Source of the DNA: Trueperella bonasi
GTDB lineage: Bacteria > Actinomycetota > Actinomycetes > Actinomycetales > Actinomycetaceae
NCBI RefSeq assembly: GCF_030811535.1
Contig: NZ_JAUSQX010000001.1
Location: 310,001-374,000 of the forward strand
Reading direction: 5' to 3'
DNA length: 64,000 nucleotides
The notes under the pieces were generated by a model. That model was not told the origin of the DNA, searched no databases, and worked only from the letters and a program-made list of their open reading frames with translations. Positions 8,856 to 17,914 of this stretch are shown one piece after another; position 1 is the stretch's first letter; every line of letters starts with the position of its first letter. The translations under genes and the position numbers were made by a program.

Positions 8856-10205
8856 ATGACGAAATTTACGAGCACTGCGCTCCTTACCGACATGTACGAA
8901 TTGACCATGGTTGACTCGGCCATGAAATCTGGAACCGCCGGCCGCGCATCCGTTTTCGAAGTTTTTGGTAGGCGGCTTCCCGGGCGGCGCCGGTACGGCG
9001 TTGTGGCCGGCACTGGCCGCGTATTGGAAGCGCTCAAAGACTTCCGCTTCACCGAGTCCGAAATTGATTTCGTGCGAAGCTCAAACATAGTTTCCGAAGA
9101 TACGCTCGACTGGCTTGCCAGCTATCGGTTTACCGGCGATATCTACGGATACGCCGAAGGCGAGGTCTACTTTCCGGGTTCTCCCCTTCTGACAGTGACG
9201 GGCACGTTCGCGGACGCCGTCGTACTTGAAACGCTGATCCTGTCGATTATGAACTACGACTCGGCGGTAGCCACGGCAGCGTCCCGGATGACTATCGCCT
9301 CCCACGATCGTCCGTGTTTGGAAATGGGAGCGCGCCGCATGAACGAATACGCTGCAGTGGCGGCAGCCCGGGCGTCAATCATCGGTGGTTTCCTCGGAAC
9401 TTCAAATCTTGAGGCAGCCCGCTCTTACGGCATCAAGCCCATTGGCACCGCAGCCCACTCTTTCACCCTGTTACACGACACCGAAGCAGATGCTTTCCGT
9501 GCCCAAATCAAAACAATGGGCACCGACACTACCTTGCTGGTCGATACGTACGATGTGGAAAAGGGTGTGGAGCTGGCTGTTCAAGTTGCGCGTGAAGCCG
9601 GCGGCGAACTCGGTGCGGTTCGCTTGGATTCTGGAGATCTGGTTGCGCAGGCATTCAAAGTGCGCAAGCAACTCGATGATATGGGAGCAACGACGACGAA
9701 GATCACCGTCACTTCAGACCTCGACGAATATGCGATCGCGGCACTCAATGCAGCCCCCGTTGATTCCTACGGTGTGGGTACGAGGCTCGTTACGGGATCG
9801 GGCAGACCAACTGCTCAGCTCGTGTATAAACTGGTCGCTCGCGAACGCGAAGACGGCACGATGCAGGGTGTAGCGAAAATGTCTGATTTTAAAGGGTCAG
9901 TCGGTGGTTTGAAAATCGCCGGGCGCAAGCACGATGAAACTGGGCGGGCAACCGAAGAGCTCATCGTATCTGCCGGGTCCTGGGAAGATGGGCTTGCCTG
10001 TCTGGATGAGCACAAGGCCCGCCCGCTACAGGTCAAACTCGTTGACGGCGGAGAAGTTTCTGAAGAATACACGCGCGAAGGCGAACTAGCCCGCGCGGCC
10101 GAACGTCACCGCAACTCACGCGCCGCTCTCCCCTACGCTGCCTGGCGCCTTTCCGAGGGCGATCCGGCGTTGCCTACTACGATGATTGATCTGCAAGAAA
10201 GCTAG
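8856..10205 (+). CDS. pncB: Nicotinate phosphoribosyltransferase
   Basis: Preiss-Handler pathway enzyme making nicotinate mononucleotide from nicotinate and PRPP with ATP. 449 residues. LTDMYELTMVDSAMKSG near the N-terminus, GTAAHSFTLLHD with the conserved His, LLVDTYDVEKGVELAV, and GAVRLDSGDLVAQAFKVRK are family hallmarks. TATACC lies 8 bases before the ATG and no Shine-Dalgarno is evident, so the transcript may be leaderless. Divergent from clpS, as in mycobacteria; the stop overlaps the convergent helicase by 4 nt. Together with nadE at 16.3 kb it supports NAD salvage. Confidence 0.95.
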   Translation: MTKFTSTALLTDMYELTMVDSAMKSGTAGRASVFEVFGRRLPGRRRYGVVAGTGRVLEALKDFRFTESEIDFVRSSNIVSEDTLDWLASYRFTGDIYGYAEGEVYFPGSPLLTVTGTFADAVVLETLILSIMNYDSAVATAASRMTIASHDRPCLEMGARRMNEYAAVAAARASIIGGFLGTSNLEAARSYGIKPIGTAAHSFTLLHDTEADAFRAQIKTMGTDTTLLVDTYDVEKGVELAVQVAREAGGELGAVRLDSGDLVAQAFKVRKQLDDMGATTTKITVTSDLDEYAIAALNAAPVDSYGVGTRLVTGSGRPTAQLVYKLVAREREDGTMQGVAKMSDFKGSVGGLKIAGRKHDETGRATEELIVSAGSWEDGLACLDEHKARPLQVKLVDGGEVSEEYTREGELARAAERHRNSRAALPYAAWRLSEGDPALPTTMIDLQES

Positions 10206-11974
10206 GAACGGCCAACAAACCAGCGTTGGATCTTCAAGATTCTCGCCTCAACCTGCTCGAGTGAGGCTCTGGCAACTTCCGGGCCGCCGCATGCGCGGCG
10301 CAATTCCGTGTGGATCAGCGCATGTGCACGGCCCGTTTGGGCAGCATAGGCAGAAACGAGATCGGATAGCTGTTTCCTCGCCTGCCGACGTTTTCGGGAT
10401 TCCATGACGCCGGACCTAGTCTCATCCTGAGCACCCTTGCCGGTCTTTTGGCTCTCTTGACGCTCGCGAAGCAATGTGGCCACCTGATCCGGTTCAAGTA
10501 AGCCAGGGATACCAAGAAAGTCCGCCTCCTCGTCCGAACCTACCTCCGCCCACGAGCCGAAATCATCGCCGTCGTAAACGACGCGATCGAAGGTCGCATC
10601 TGCTGACAGCGCGGCGTAACCTGGCCCGTCAAGCTCATCGGATGCGCTTTCTTCCCGCTGCGCGCGAGAAAGCAGGTCATCATCCCAGCCCTGTTCACCG
10701 GGTTTCATCCAAAGGGCGTGATCGCGCTCTTTTTCCAACTCACCTGCCAGCTCGAGTAGGTGCGGAACGGACGGTAAAAAGATTGACGCCGTCTCACCAC
10801 GGTAACGCTGACGAACGAACCGGCCAATGGCTTGGGCGAAGAATAGCGGGGTGGCAGTCGATGTGGCATAAACACCCACCGACAACCTAGGTACGTCAAC
10901 GCCCTCGGAAACCATGCGCACAGCAACCATCCAGCGCGAAGTACCATTCGCAAAATCGTGGATGCGATCCGACGCGCCGTCATCGTCGGATAAAACCACC
11001 GTTGGCTCCTCGCCCGAAACTTGCGCAAGAAGTTCGGCATAGGCGCGTGCGGCCTTGTGGTCGGTTGCAATGACGAGCCCGCCCGCGTCTGGAATGCCTT
11101 CGCGCACAACAGTCAACCGGTCATCGGCGGCCGCTAACACAGCTTTAATCCAATCACCATTGGGATCGAGTGCAGTACGCCAAGCTTGAGCCTCCATGTC
11201 CTTAGTCATCGGCTCACCGAGCGTTGCGCTCATAATCTGCCCGTGTTTAGTCTGCCAGCTCATCTCGCCCGTGTACGACATGAACATGACGGGCCGGACC
11301 ACACCATCCTTGAGTGCCTGACCGTATCCGTAGGAGTAATCCGCGCGCGAACGTGGCACCGCATCGTCATCCGGCTCGTATTCAACGAATGGGATTGCAG
11401 CAGAATCTGACCGAAAAGGGGTGCCGGTAAGTGAAAGTCGCTGTTGAGCAGGTTCGAATGCGATTCGGATGCCGTCACCCCAGCTCAAGGCGTCGCCGCC
11501 ATGGTGGATTTCGTCGAGAATCACCAGAGTTGAATGCGCTGAGGTGCGATGCCTGTGCATCATCGGCGCCCGAGCCACTTGCGCATAAGTCAGGCAGACA
11601 CCATTAAAAGACGCCCCAAGGCCCGCATGAGCATTCGTAAAGTCCGGGTCTAACTTCAGACCCACGCGTGCCGCCGCTTCCGCCCACTGGTATTTCAAAT
11701 GTTCAGTTGGGCAGACAACCGTTACCTCCGCAACGATCTTGCGTGCCATCAGTTCGGTCGCGACCCGCAGCGCGAACGTCGTCTTTCCAGCCCCTGGCGT
11801 CGCAACCGCAAGAAAATCACGCGGAATCGATGTCAGATATTGTTCTAGCGCCGCGGCCTGCCATGCGCGTAACGTGCCCGCTGTTCCCCACGCTGCGCGC
11901 TGGGGATATACCGGTAGAAGATTTTGAGCGGCTGAAACGGAAACTGACTGCGGGGTTTGCGCACGCCCCGTCAT
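10202..11974 (-). CDS. Superfamily II DEAD/DEAH-box helicase
   Basis: 590-residue ATP-dependent nucleic-acid helicase of the UvsW/RadD-like SF2 group. Motif I ATPGAGKTTFALR near residue 58, motif II LVILDEIHHGGDAL near residue 150, motif III LSLTGTPFRSD, motifs IV-VI in the second RecA domain (MVAVRMVSEGVDVPRL, AQAIGRFVRQRYRGE). A C-terminal basic region with RKRRQARKQLSDLVSAY may bind nucleic acid. The start overlaps the DUF3039 gene by 4 nt, a pairing seen in many actinobacteria. Cellular role is unproven; DNA repair or RNA handling are both possible. Confidence 0.9.
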   Translation of the reverse strand: MTGRAQTPQSVSVSAAQNLLPVYPQRAAWGTAGTLRAWQAAALEQYLTSIPRDFLAVATPGAGKTTFALRVATELMARKIVAEVTVVCPTEHLKYQWAEAAARVGLKLDPDFTNAHAGLGASFNGVCLTYAQVARAPMMHRHRTSAHSTLVILDEIHHGGDALSWGDGIRIAFEPAQQRLSLTGTPFRSDSAAIPFVEYEPDDDAVPRSRADYSYGYGQALKDGVVRPVMFMSYTGEMSWQTKHGQIMSATLGEPMTKDMEAQAWRTALDPNGDWIKAVLAAADDRLTVVREGIPDAGGLVIATDHKAARAYAELLAQVSGEEPTVVLSDDDGASDRIHDFANGTSRWMVAVRMVSEGVDVPRLSVGVYATSTATPLFFAQAIGRFVRQRYRGETASIFLPSVPHLLELAGELEKERDHALWMKPGEQGWDDDLLSRAQREESASDELDGPGYAALSADATFDRVVYDGDDFGSWAEVGSDEEADFLGIPGLLEPDQVATLLRERQESQKTGKGAQDETRSGVMESRKRRQARKQLSDLVSAYAAQTGRAHALIHTELRRACGGPEVARASLEQVEARILKIQRWFVGRS

Positions 11975-12327
11975 TGGCTACCGCCGCTCGGAGGCTTTCC
12001 ACCGCCGGGAGGATTGGGGCCAAAAGGCCATGAATTTTCGCCTGACCCCATATTTTGATAGATCGCTTTACACGTGGGGCAAATGGGGTATTTATCTGGA
12101 TTACGCACCGGCGTCCAAATCTTTCCACACAGCGCGACGACGGGGCCACCCTCGACAGCCGACTGCGTAATACGATCTTTTCGCACGTAGTGTGCATACC
12201 GATCCTCATCACCCGGTTCGCGGCTCTCCTTGGTGCGCTCTAGGGTGGCCGTCGTCGAATCCGGCTGGAGGGAGGGAGCCTCGGGTTGGCCCGGCGCTAG
12301 TGGCTCTGAATGAGGATCTGTAGACAT
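11971..12327 (-). CDS. DUF3039 domain-containing protein
   Basis: 118 residues with a flexible Pro/Glu-rich N-terminus and the DUF3039 core: YAHYVRKDRITQSAVEG, VVALCGKIWTPVRNPDKYPICPTCKAIY. The CGK and CPTC motifs can form a zinc knuckle. The C-terminus is Gly/Pro-rich. Translationally coupled to the SF2 helicase downstream (4-nt overlap), suggesting a joint function that is not established. Confidence 0.9.
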   Translation of the reverse strand: MSTDPHSEPLAPGQPEAPSLQPDSTTATLERTKESREPGDEDRYAHYVRKDRITQSAVEGGPVVALCGKIWTPVRNPDKYPICPTCKAIYQNMGSGENSWPFGPNPPGGGKPPSGGSQ

Positions 12328-12401
12328 GATCCCAGTCTAGATCCGCCCGCTTTCAATTTCGAAAAGTCGCAGGTGGATCTTGCCACAGCGTCAACAAATG
12401 A

Positions 12402-12429
12402 ATGAGCGCCCGGTGAACCGAGCGCTCAT
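12402..12429 (-). terminator. Terminator of the HU gene
   Basis: An 8-bp outer stem (ATGAGCGC, 12402-12409, with 12422-12429) continues through single mismatches into an inner CGGT/ACCG stem. On the minus strand it is followed by TCATTTGTT. It sits 18 bp after the HU stop codon. Confidence 0.75.
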
Positions 12430-12447
12430 CAAGACCTGTGTGCATGA

Positions 12448-12732
12448 CTATTTGTTAGCAACAGCCTTCTTCAGGGTGGAACCGGCCGAGATCTTCACGC
12501 CGTAGCCAGCGGGAATCTGAATCTCTTCACCGGTGCGTGGGTTACGGCCCTTGCGCGCCGCCCGCTCAGTACGCTCAACGGACATAAGACCCGTAATCTT
12601 GACAGCCTCACCCTTGGAAAGCGAGTCAACTAGAACGTTCTGGAGTGCGGAAATCGCCTTGTCGGCGTCGGTCTTGGTCAGACCGGATTCTTCAGCAATC
12701 TTTGCAATGAGCTCAGTGCGATTGAGGGACAT
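12448..12732 (-). CDS. hup: HU-family nucleoid DNA-binding protein
   Basis: 94-residue histone-like protein that bends and compacts DNA as a dimer. N-terminal LNRTELIAKIAEESGLTKTDADKAI, the dimer core ITGLMSVERTERAARKGRNP, and the beta-arm RNPRTGEEIQIPAGYGVK with the Pro that intercalates into DNA. It ends soon after the arm and lacks the long Lys/Ala-rich tail of mycobacterial HupB. Single gene with its own terminator; AGGTAG precedes the start at suitable distance. Confidence 0.96.
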   Translation of the reverse strand: MSLNRTELIAKIAEESGLTKTDADKAISALQNVLVDSLSKGEAVKITGLMSVERTERAARKGRNPRTGEEIQIPAGYGVKISAGSTLKKAVANK

Positions 12733-12918
12733 GTATCTACCTCTCAGTATGTTGTCAGAAACTCGGCTCGATTTTGAGCCGCTAGATAGAAACTTAGCCG
12801 AAATCTAGGCTCCAACACCAACTTATCTCAGCATTTCGCCAATATTTGTGCAAGATTTCTCTCAAAGGGAATACCTTGCGTCCCACTATTCACACATGTC
12901 ACAAATGAACCTGAGTTC

Positions 12919-14487
12919 TTAGATTGCGAGAATCACGTAAGTAAGCAAAATCTTCGCGATCATAGCCAGCGCGAATACGGATGCATAGCCTGATTCGATA
13001 CGCTCATCCTGCTCTTTGGATTGGGCAAAGGAAAGGATGGCTGGCTGGCCAAGGGCGCCCGCCATCGTCCCTGCGGTGCGCTGAGCACTGACCTTCAACA
13101 CCCTGCCACACATGGATACCGTCACGAGAACAACCACCGCGATCAGCGCGCCCAACGCGAGAGCCTTCAATCCCGTAACGGAAAACGCCGTCTCAGCAAA
13201 TGCTGGTCCAGATGCAATTCCAACGGAGGCCAAGAAAAGTAGCAGGCCCAACTGCCGGATCGTTTCGTTTGCCGCAAGCGGCAATTGCCACACGAGCGGA
13301 CCGGTGCGATACAGGTAGCCAAGAATCATGCCAACTATTAAAGGCCCAGCCGCCGAGCCTAGGCTGAATGTTCCGCCACCGGGCATTCCAACCTCGACCA
13401 TCCCGAGCAACAAACCCAAGACCATGCCCAGGCCGAGCGCAACGGCGTCGACCTGGGAAACTTTGCGTTCCGAATTACCGAAGAAACTTTCCAAATTTTC
13501 GTATTCCGCACGTGGAAAGGCGACCATGACACGATCCCCGATCTCCAAGTGTTCGAAGTCGGATGCGAGCAACTCAAAGTCTCCCCGATGGATACGTGTG
13601 ACGACGGCACCAAACCGGCTAGGCAGGTTCAACTCGGCGACAGTCATCCCGGCAAGTTCCTTCTCGGAAACGGTGAATGAACGAAAATCTACTCGTGAGC
13701 GGTCATCTGCTAGGTGTTCGGGGCGCACATACCCGATCGCTTCTACTGCCTCGACAACAGCGCTTTCCATCCCAACGATGACTATCTGATCTCCCTTTTG
13801 AAGTTCCTCTCCCGGGCTAATCACCCTCGTTTTGCCATCGCGGTACAGGTAAGAAACGCGGATGTCCTGCGCTTGCCAACCTGGAATTTGGCGGAGTGGT
13901 ATTTCTTTTTCGGCCACGGCCGTCACCGCGGTTAGGCTCTGCCCGGCGTATGAAGGAGTGTCATTCAATTCTGGCCACTTGCGCGATACGACCATAGAAA
14001 CCAGAACGATTCCCATGAAAACTCCCATGGGGTAGCCCAGCGAATAGCCCACACCCGGTTCGGCCGTACCCGTGACTGCCGTTGCCGCCGCGAGCGCCGG
14101 CGTATTCGTGAGTGATCCGGCGAACACACCTGCCGATAGCTCTATGGACAAACCGAGGAGCGGACCAGCTAGTGCGGCCACAATCGCGCCAAGAGCAATT
14201 GCTCCCACCGCAGCCAGCATAAGTTTGTAATACCGCTTGAGATCGCGAAAAAAGGTTTGGCCAGCAGAAAGTCCGACCATATAAACAAACAGCGCAAGCC
14301 CGAGGTTTTGCACGAGCCCCATACTCCCGCCAAGCTCGGGGGCTAAATTACCGATAAATAATCCGACGAACAACGCCCCGGCAGCCCCGAACTTCAGCTT
14401 GCCAAACGGGATAATTCCAAGCACGCCACCGAGTGCGACGACGAGGAAGAGAGTCATTAACGGTGAAGATATGAGCAATTCTGCCAC
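12919..14487 (-). CDS. AspT/YidE/YbjL-type antiporter with central RCK_C (TrkA-C) domains
   Basis: Membrane transporter of the aspartate:alanine exchanger family. From the chosen GTG the protein has 522 residues: an N-terminal block of about five membrane segments, two cytosolic TrkA-C-type regulatory domains at roughly residues 165-325 (IVIVGMESAVVEAVEAI, VMVAFPRAEYENLESFFG), then a second membrane block (LGLGMVLGLLLG, GTMAGALGQPAILSFAQ). An upstream start at 14613 would run into the promoter of the divergent gene. The GTG at 14487 has GAAAGG six bases before it and the reading VAELLISSPLMTLF fits a membrane start. Substrate unknown; amino or dicarboxylic acids are usual for relatives. Confidence 0.88.
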   Translation of the reverse strand: MAELLISSPLMTLFLVVALGGVLGIIPFGKLKFGAAGALFVGLFIGNLAPELGGSMGLVQNLGLALFVYMVGLSAGQTFFRDLKRYYKLMLAAVGAIALGAIVAALAGPLLGLSIELSAGVFAGSLTNTPALAAATAVTGTAEPGVGYSLGYPMGVFMGIVLVSMVVSRKWPELNDTPSYAGQSLTAVTAVAEKEIPLRQIPGWQAQDIRVSYLYRDGKTRVISPGEELQKGDQIVIVGMESAVVEAVEAIGYVRPEHLADDRSRVDFRSFTVSEKELAGMTVAELNLPSRFGAVVTRIHRGDFELLASDFEHLEIGDRVMVAFPRAEYENLESFFGNSERKVSQVDAVALGLGMVLGLLLGMVEVGMPGGGTFSLGSAAGPLIVGMILGYLYRTGPLVWQLPLAANETIRQLGLLLFLASVGIASGPAFAETAFSVTGLKALALGALIAVVVLVTVSMCGRVLKVSAQRTAGTMAGALGQPAILSFAQSKEQDERIESGYASVFALAMIAKILLTYVILAI

Positions 14488-14670
14488 GAGCAACCTTTCA
14501 CGAAATGTGCCACGAGATTCTATCGAGCTTGCTACCAAGAAAGTAGCATCCCCATCACACTTGGAACGTTTCTGGCCGGAAAATTCACGCTCAGATGAGA
14601 AACGCGAGCGCATGCACGATCACGTATACCATGGTCGTCAAGTTGGGAAACACTCAGATTGAGGAGAATC

Positions 14671-15183
14671 ATGGGCTTTTTCAAAAAATTGGTAGGTACG
14701 GGTTTAGCTACTGCGGCAACGGCTGCCGTTGGAACATTCGCCACCGATCCATCGACTCCCTGGTATAAGACGCGCAAGAAGCCGCAGTGGCAACCGCCGG
14801 AAGAGGTCTTCCCCATCGCCTGGACCGGCCTGTACGTACTCATTGCAGGGTCTTCGGCGCGGGTTTTAGCAAAGCTGGATGAGCAGCAGAGCCGCGCATT
14901 AACCAAGTCCAAGCAAGAAGAGGTTGAAGCCGAGCGCACAAGCTTCAAACGCAGCCTTGGCATTAACCTTGCGCTTAATGCCGGATGGTCGATTCTATTC
15001 TGGCAAGGTAAGAACCTTAAACTCGCCACGGTAGAAGCTGTGGCACTTGCAGCCTCTTCGGCAGGTCTAATGGCGCGTTCTGGAAAGGTGTCAACAGGTG
15101 CTGGAATTGCACTGGTTCCATATGCGGCATGGACGGCCTTCGCCGCTGCACTTGCGGGCAAGATCGCACAACTCAACGATTAA
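14671..15183 (+). CDS. TspO/MBR family membrane protein
   Basis: Translocator-protein family, five-helix membrane protein that binds porphyrins. 170 residues from the ATG at 14671, chosen because GAGGAG stands four bases before it (an upstream in-frame start at 14659 lacks one). Motifs: WYKTRKKPQWQPPEEVFPIAW, TGLYVLIAGSSARV, NLALNAGWSILFW and the closing LVPYAAWTAFAAALAGKIA. Between helices 2 and 3 there is a charged stretch (KSKQEEVEAERTSFKRS) somewhat longer than usual. Convergent with, and overlapping by 4 nt, the next gene. Confidence 0.88.
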   Translation: MGFFKKLVGTGLATAATAAVGTFATDPSTPWYKTRKKPQWQPPEEVFPIAWTGLYVLIAGSSARVLAKLDEQQSRALTKSKQEEVEAERTSFKRSLGINLALNAGWSILFWQGKNLKLATVEAVALAASSAGLMARSGKVSTGAGIALVPYAAWTAFAAALAGKIAQLND

Positions 15184-15578
15184 CACCCTTGCTGGCTGCT
15201 CAGTATTGCAGTCGCTCTTATGGCAATTCCTGCCCACATGAGAGCCCACAGAATCGAGGCGAAGGTGCCGATGATGAAGAGTTCGCCCACCCGTGCACTG
15301 CTATCGTTTTTCAGCTCCGGATATCTTCCAAGCCCCTTGACTGCGAGCACAAATGCTATGCCTGCCGGAAATCCCGTGACGACGCAGATATAGGTGGCTA
15401 GACGCTCAAGAATCCCAATCCACCGCCCTCCCGGCAATGCCTTTTGCGCGGACAGCAATGTTAAGCGCCGTTCTCCCTTGGGCTGATCGATGCGCTGCAA
15501 GAATGAGCGTATGAGCTTATTTCCAGACACGGCACCCAATCCCGAAAGCACGTACACGGCGATAGTTGCAAGAATCAC
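15180..15578 (-). CDS. Membrane protein of unknown function beside satD
   Basis: 132 residues with an N-terminal hydrophobic segment (ILATIAVYVLSGLGAV), a cytosolic-looking basic stretch (SFLQRIDQPKGERRL), and two to three further hydrophobic segments (ICVVTGFPAGIAFVLAV, GTFASILWALMWAGIAI). It is divergent from the SatD-family gene at 15634, from which it may share a control region. I do not recognise the family. Confidence 0.65.
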   Translation of the reverse strand: MILATIAVYVLSGLGAVSGNKLIRSFLQRIDQPKGERRLTLLSAQKALPGGRWIGILERLATYICVVTGFPAGIAFVLAVKGLGRYPELKNDSSARVGELFIIGTFASILWALMWAGIAIRATAILSSQQGC

Positions 15579-15633
15579 AGCAACTCCTTAAGGAAATATT
15601 TTCATTATTGACAAATTCAGGTAATATCTAAAT

Positions 15634-16254
15634 ATGTCGGCGATGAAGGAAGAAAGTACATATGTGGCTGTTATTGGAGATCTAGTTGCGTCGCGTGGCT
15701 CCGCACGGAAATCCTCTCACAGCACTCTGATGGAAGCACTGAAATACCTGCCCATGGGAATCAGCCCGATCGCGCCCACCGTGGGCGACGAGGTACAGGG
15801 CGTATTCGGCAGGCTTGCTGAAGCTATCAAGGCAACACATCTTCTCCGTCTACGTATGCTCTCACACGGTTCCGACATCCGATTCGGAATCGGCCTCGGT
15901 GACATCGAAGAGATCGGGGACGGCATCCAGGATGGCTCAGCTTGGTGGGATGCGCGGGCGGCACTGGAAGACGTTCAGCAGCTGTACCAAACTTCTGGAT
16001 GGTCGGGAGTCCGCACTGGAGTCAACCACGACGATCCTCGACTCGCGCCTTCCTTGCAACTCATCGACGTGTCCGTATCCGAGCTCAAGCCCTCCGTCGT
16101 TCGAACTTTACTTGGTCTGCTGACCGGTGAGTCGAATCAGGAAACGGCCATTGCTGTGGGCATTAGCCCATCCGCAAATTCTCAACGTGTTCAAACCAAC
16201 CAACTTCGCCCCCTTGCAGCGGCAATGGTCTCACACTGGCCACACAGCTCCTAA
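15634..16254 (+). CDS. SatD-family protein
   Basis: 206 residues. The N-terminal VAVIGDLVASRGSARKSSH, the middle TVGDEVQGVFGRLAEAI and the segment RFGIGLGDIEEI are typical of SatD, named from streptococcal acid-tolerance loci. The C-terminal third (LLGLLTGESNQETAIAVGISPSANSQRV) has a helix-turn-helix-like pattern, consistent with a DNA-binding role. The biochemical role is unknown. A TTGACA lies upstream and the gene is divergent from a membrane-protein gene. Confidence 0.78.
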   Translation: MSAMKEESTYVAVIGDLVASRGSARKSSHSTLMEALKYLPMGISPIAPTVGDEVQGVFGRLAEAIKATHLLRLRMLSHGSDIRFGIGLGDIEEIGDGIQDGSAWWDARAALEDVQQLYQTSGWSGVRTGVNHDDPRLAPSLQLIDVSVSELKPSVVRTLLGLLTGESNQETAIAVGISPSANSQRVQTNQLRPLAAAMVSHWPHSS

Positions 16255-17081
16255 GCGCGCCACCACGTGTCATTGAGCGCGACGGGCGTGGTGCGCTTGT
16301 GCCGTCCGCGCACCCACTTTTGTTCGATGTTAGCTGCCGCAGTCTCAGAAATCTTTTTGCCTTCGAGGTAGTCGTCAATTTCGTCGTATGTGACGCCGAG
16401 TTCATCCCCATCGGTTCTCAGTGGCTGACCATCAAGAAGATCGGCAGTCGGAACCTTCTGCCAAAGCGGATCCGGCGCGCCAAGGAACTGCAAAATAGAT
16501 TTGATTTGGCGCTTGTTTAGGCCCGAAAGTGGTAGGACATCTGCCGCGCCGTCACCAAATTTAGTGAAATATCCGGTGACGTTTTCGGCTCCGTGATCAG
16601 ATCCAAGCACGAGCAGATTGTTATCCCCAGCTATCGCATATTGCGCGATCATTCGCAGGCGCGCCTTGACGTTTCCCTTGTTGTAATCTGTGAGCCCCTC
16701 GCCCATCGCTTCGGCATATGACTCAGCAAGCGCATCGGTCGCTTCCGCAATGTTCATCGTGACTTCCCTTTGCGCGCCCACCCACTCCAGCGCCGCAGCG
16801 GCGTCCGCCTCGTCAGCCTGTAGCCCGTACGGCAAACGAACTGCGATAAAAGTTGCCTCATGGCCTTCCAGCTGGAGCCTGTCAACAGCCATCTGCGCGA
16901 GCCTTCCGCCCAGCGTCGAGTCCGCTCCTCCAGAAATACCTAAAACGAAACCCCTCGTATGGGTGGCGAGCATATAGTCGTAAAGGAACTGGACGCGCCG
17001 TTCCACCTCATGCGCAGGATCAATTTCCGGCTTGACGCCCGTGGACTCAATTACCTCTTGTTGGAATCGATGGTGGTACAT
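16251..17081 (-). CDS. nadE: Ammonia-dependent NAD(+) synthetase
   Basis: Final step of NAD synthesis: amidates deamido-NAD with ammonia and ATP. 276 residues without the glutaminase domain, so ammonia-dependent. The PP-loop SGGADS is at residues 50-55. VRLPYGLQADEADA, KGNVKARLRMIAQYAIA, DHGAENVTGYFTKFGDGAADVLPL and LTKRQ-like LNKRQIKSIL follow in order. The C-terminal WVRGRHKRTTPV contacts ATP in the family. The stop overlaps the convergent satD gene by 4 nt. Works downstream of PncB in the same window. Confidence 0.97.
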   Translation of the reverse strand: MYHHRFQQEVIESTGVKPEIDPAHEVERRVQFLYDYMLATHTRGFVLGISGGADSTLGGRLAQMAVDRLQLEGHEATFIAVRLPYGLQADEADAAAALEWVGAQREVTMNIAEATDALAESYAEAMGEGLTDYNKGNVKARLRMIAQYAIAGDNNLLVLGSDHGAENVTGYFTKFGDGAADVLPLSGLNKRQIKSILQFLGAPDPLWQKVPTADLLDGQPLRTDGDELGVTYDEIDDYLEGKKISETAAANIEQKWVRGRHKRTTPVALNDTWWRA

Positions 17082-17109
17082 GGCTCAATCCTATTGGTAA
17101 GCCTGCTGA

Positions 17110-17853
17110 CTATGCCACGTTAAAACCTTGAGCCTTAATGTGCGGGATCGGGCTACGTTTATCTGCGTTCTCAATAAACTTGCGCGCAATCTGTGTAGTG
17201 AACTGGTCAACGCGCCGGTTTGCATCACGCAGATCGTAGTAGGTGTGCATTTCCTCGTCGTAGTCTGACAGCGCATCTGTCCACGATTCCGGCTCCTGAT
17301 AGACATCGGTGTGAATACGGAAAGCCTTATCCATGCGCGGTTTGAGCTGCGGCTCCTGATTCGGATATCCCAGGATCACGCCGAGGACGGGGAATGTGTA
17401 CTGTGGAAGTTCAAGCAGCTCAATCGCCGCGGAATAATCATTGAGCACCGAGCCAAGATGAGTAACGCCCAAGCCCAAAGACTCCGCGGCAACTGAAAGA
17501 TTTTGGATCATCAGCACGGTGTCGGTAAAAGCTTCGCGGAACACAACCATGTTGGCAGCGCCTTCGGTGGGTTCGCCTTTTTCCTCCAAAATGCGGATCC
17601 CACGGCGGGCATCTAGCACTCCAATCAAGAGTTCCGGGGCGCGAGCAATATATTCTTGGCCGCCGATGCGCGCAAACGCATCGCGCTTGGCCTGATCTTT
17701 AACTCGGATCAGCACAGACTGCTGAAAACCTCTCGATGTGGACGTTCGGATAGCCACGTCGAACAGAGTCTGCATCGTCTCTTCGGGAATGGGGGCATCA
17801 GTAAATTCACGGATCGTGCGATGTGCGAGCTGTGTGCGGATAGTTTCGTTCAT
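17110..17853 (-). CDS. Nitroreductase-family flavoprotein
   Basis: FMN-dependent NAD(P)H oxidoreductase fold. 247 residues from the ATG at 17853; an open frame reaching 17988 would overlap the lipoate ligase gene and looks spurious. HRTIREFTDAPIPEETMQTLFDVAI is the classic N-terminal signature, followed by IRTSTSRGFQQSVLIRV, MIQNLSVAAESLGLGVTHLGSV and FPVLGVILGYPNQEPQLKPR. Substrate unknown. It is 61 bp downstream of the lipoate ligase gene on the same strand. Confidence 0.9.
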   Translation of the reverse strand: MNETIRTQLAHRTIREFTDAPIPEETMQTLFDVAIRTSTSRGFQQSVLIRVKDQAKRDAFARIGGQEYIARAPELLIGVLDARRGIRILEEKGEPTEGAANMVVFREAFTDTVLMIQNLSVAAESLGLGVTHLGSVLNDYSAAIELLELPQYTFPVLGVILGYPNQEPQLKPRMDKAFRIHTDVYQEPESWTDALSDYDEEMHTYYDLRDANRRVDQFTTQIARKFIENADKRSPIPHIKAQGFNVA

Positions 17854-17914
17854 AGCCCTACCATAGCCCGGTGGCCGGTTAGACGGCGAGAAAGCCGCAA
17901 TACGCGAACCGCGA

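Noticed and set aside
12488-14613. Longer N-terminus of the AspT-like antiporter starting at 14613
   Set aside because: The extra 42 residues are polar and unlike the family, run into the promoter region of tspO, and lack a ribosome site; GTG 14487 has one.
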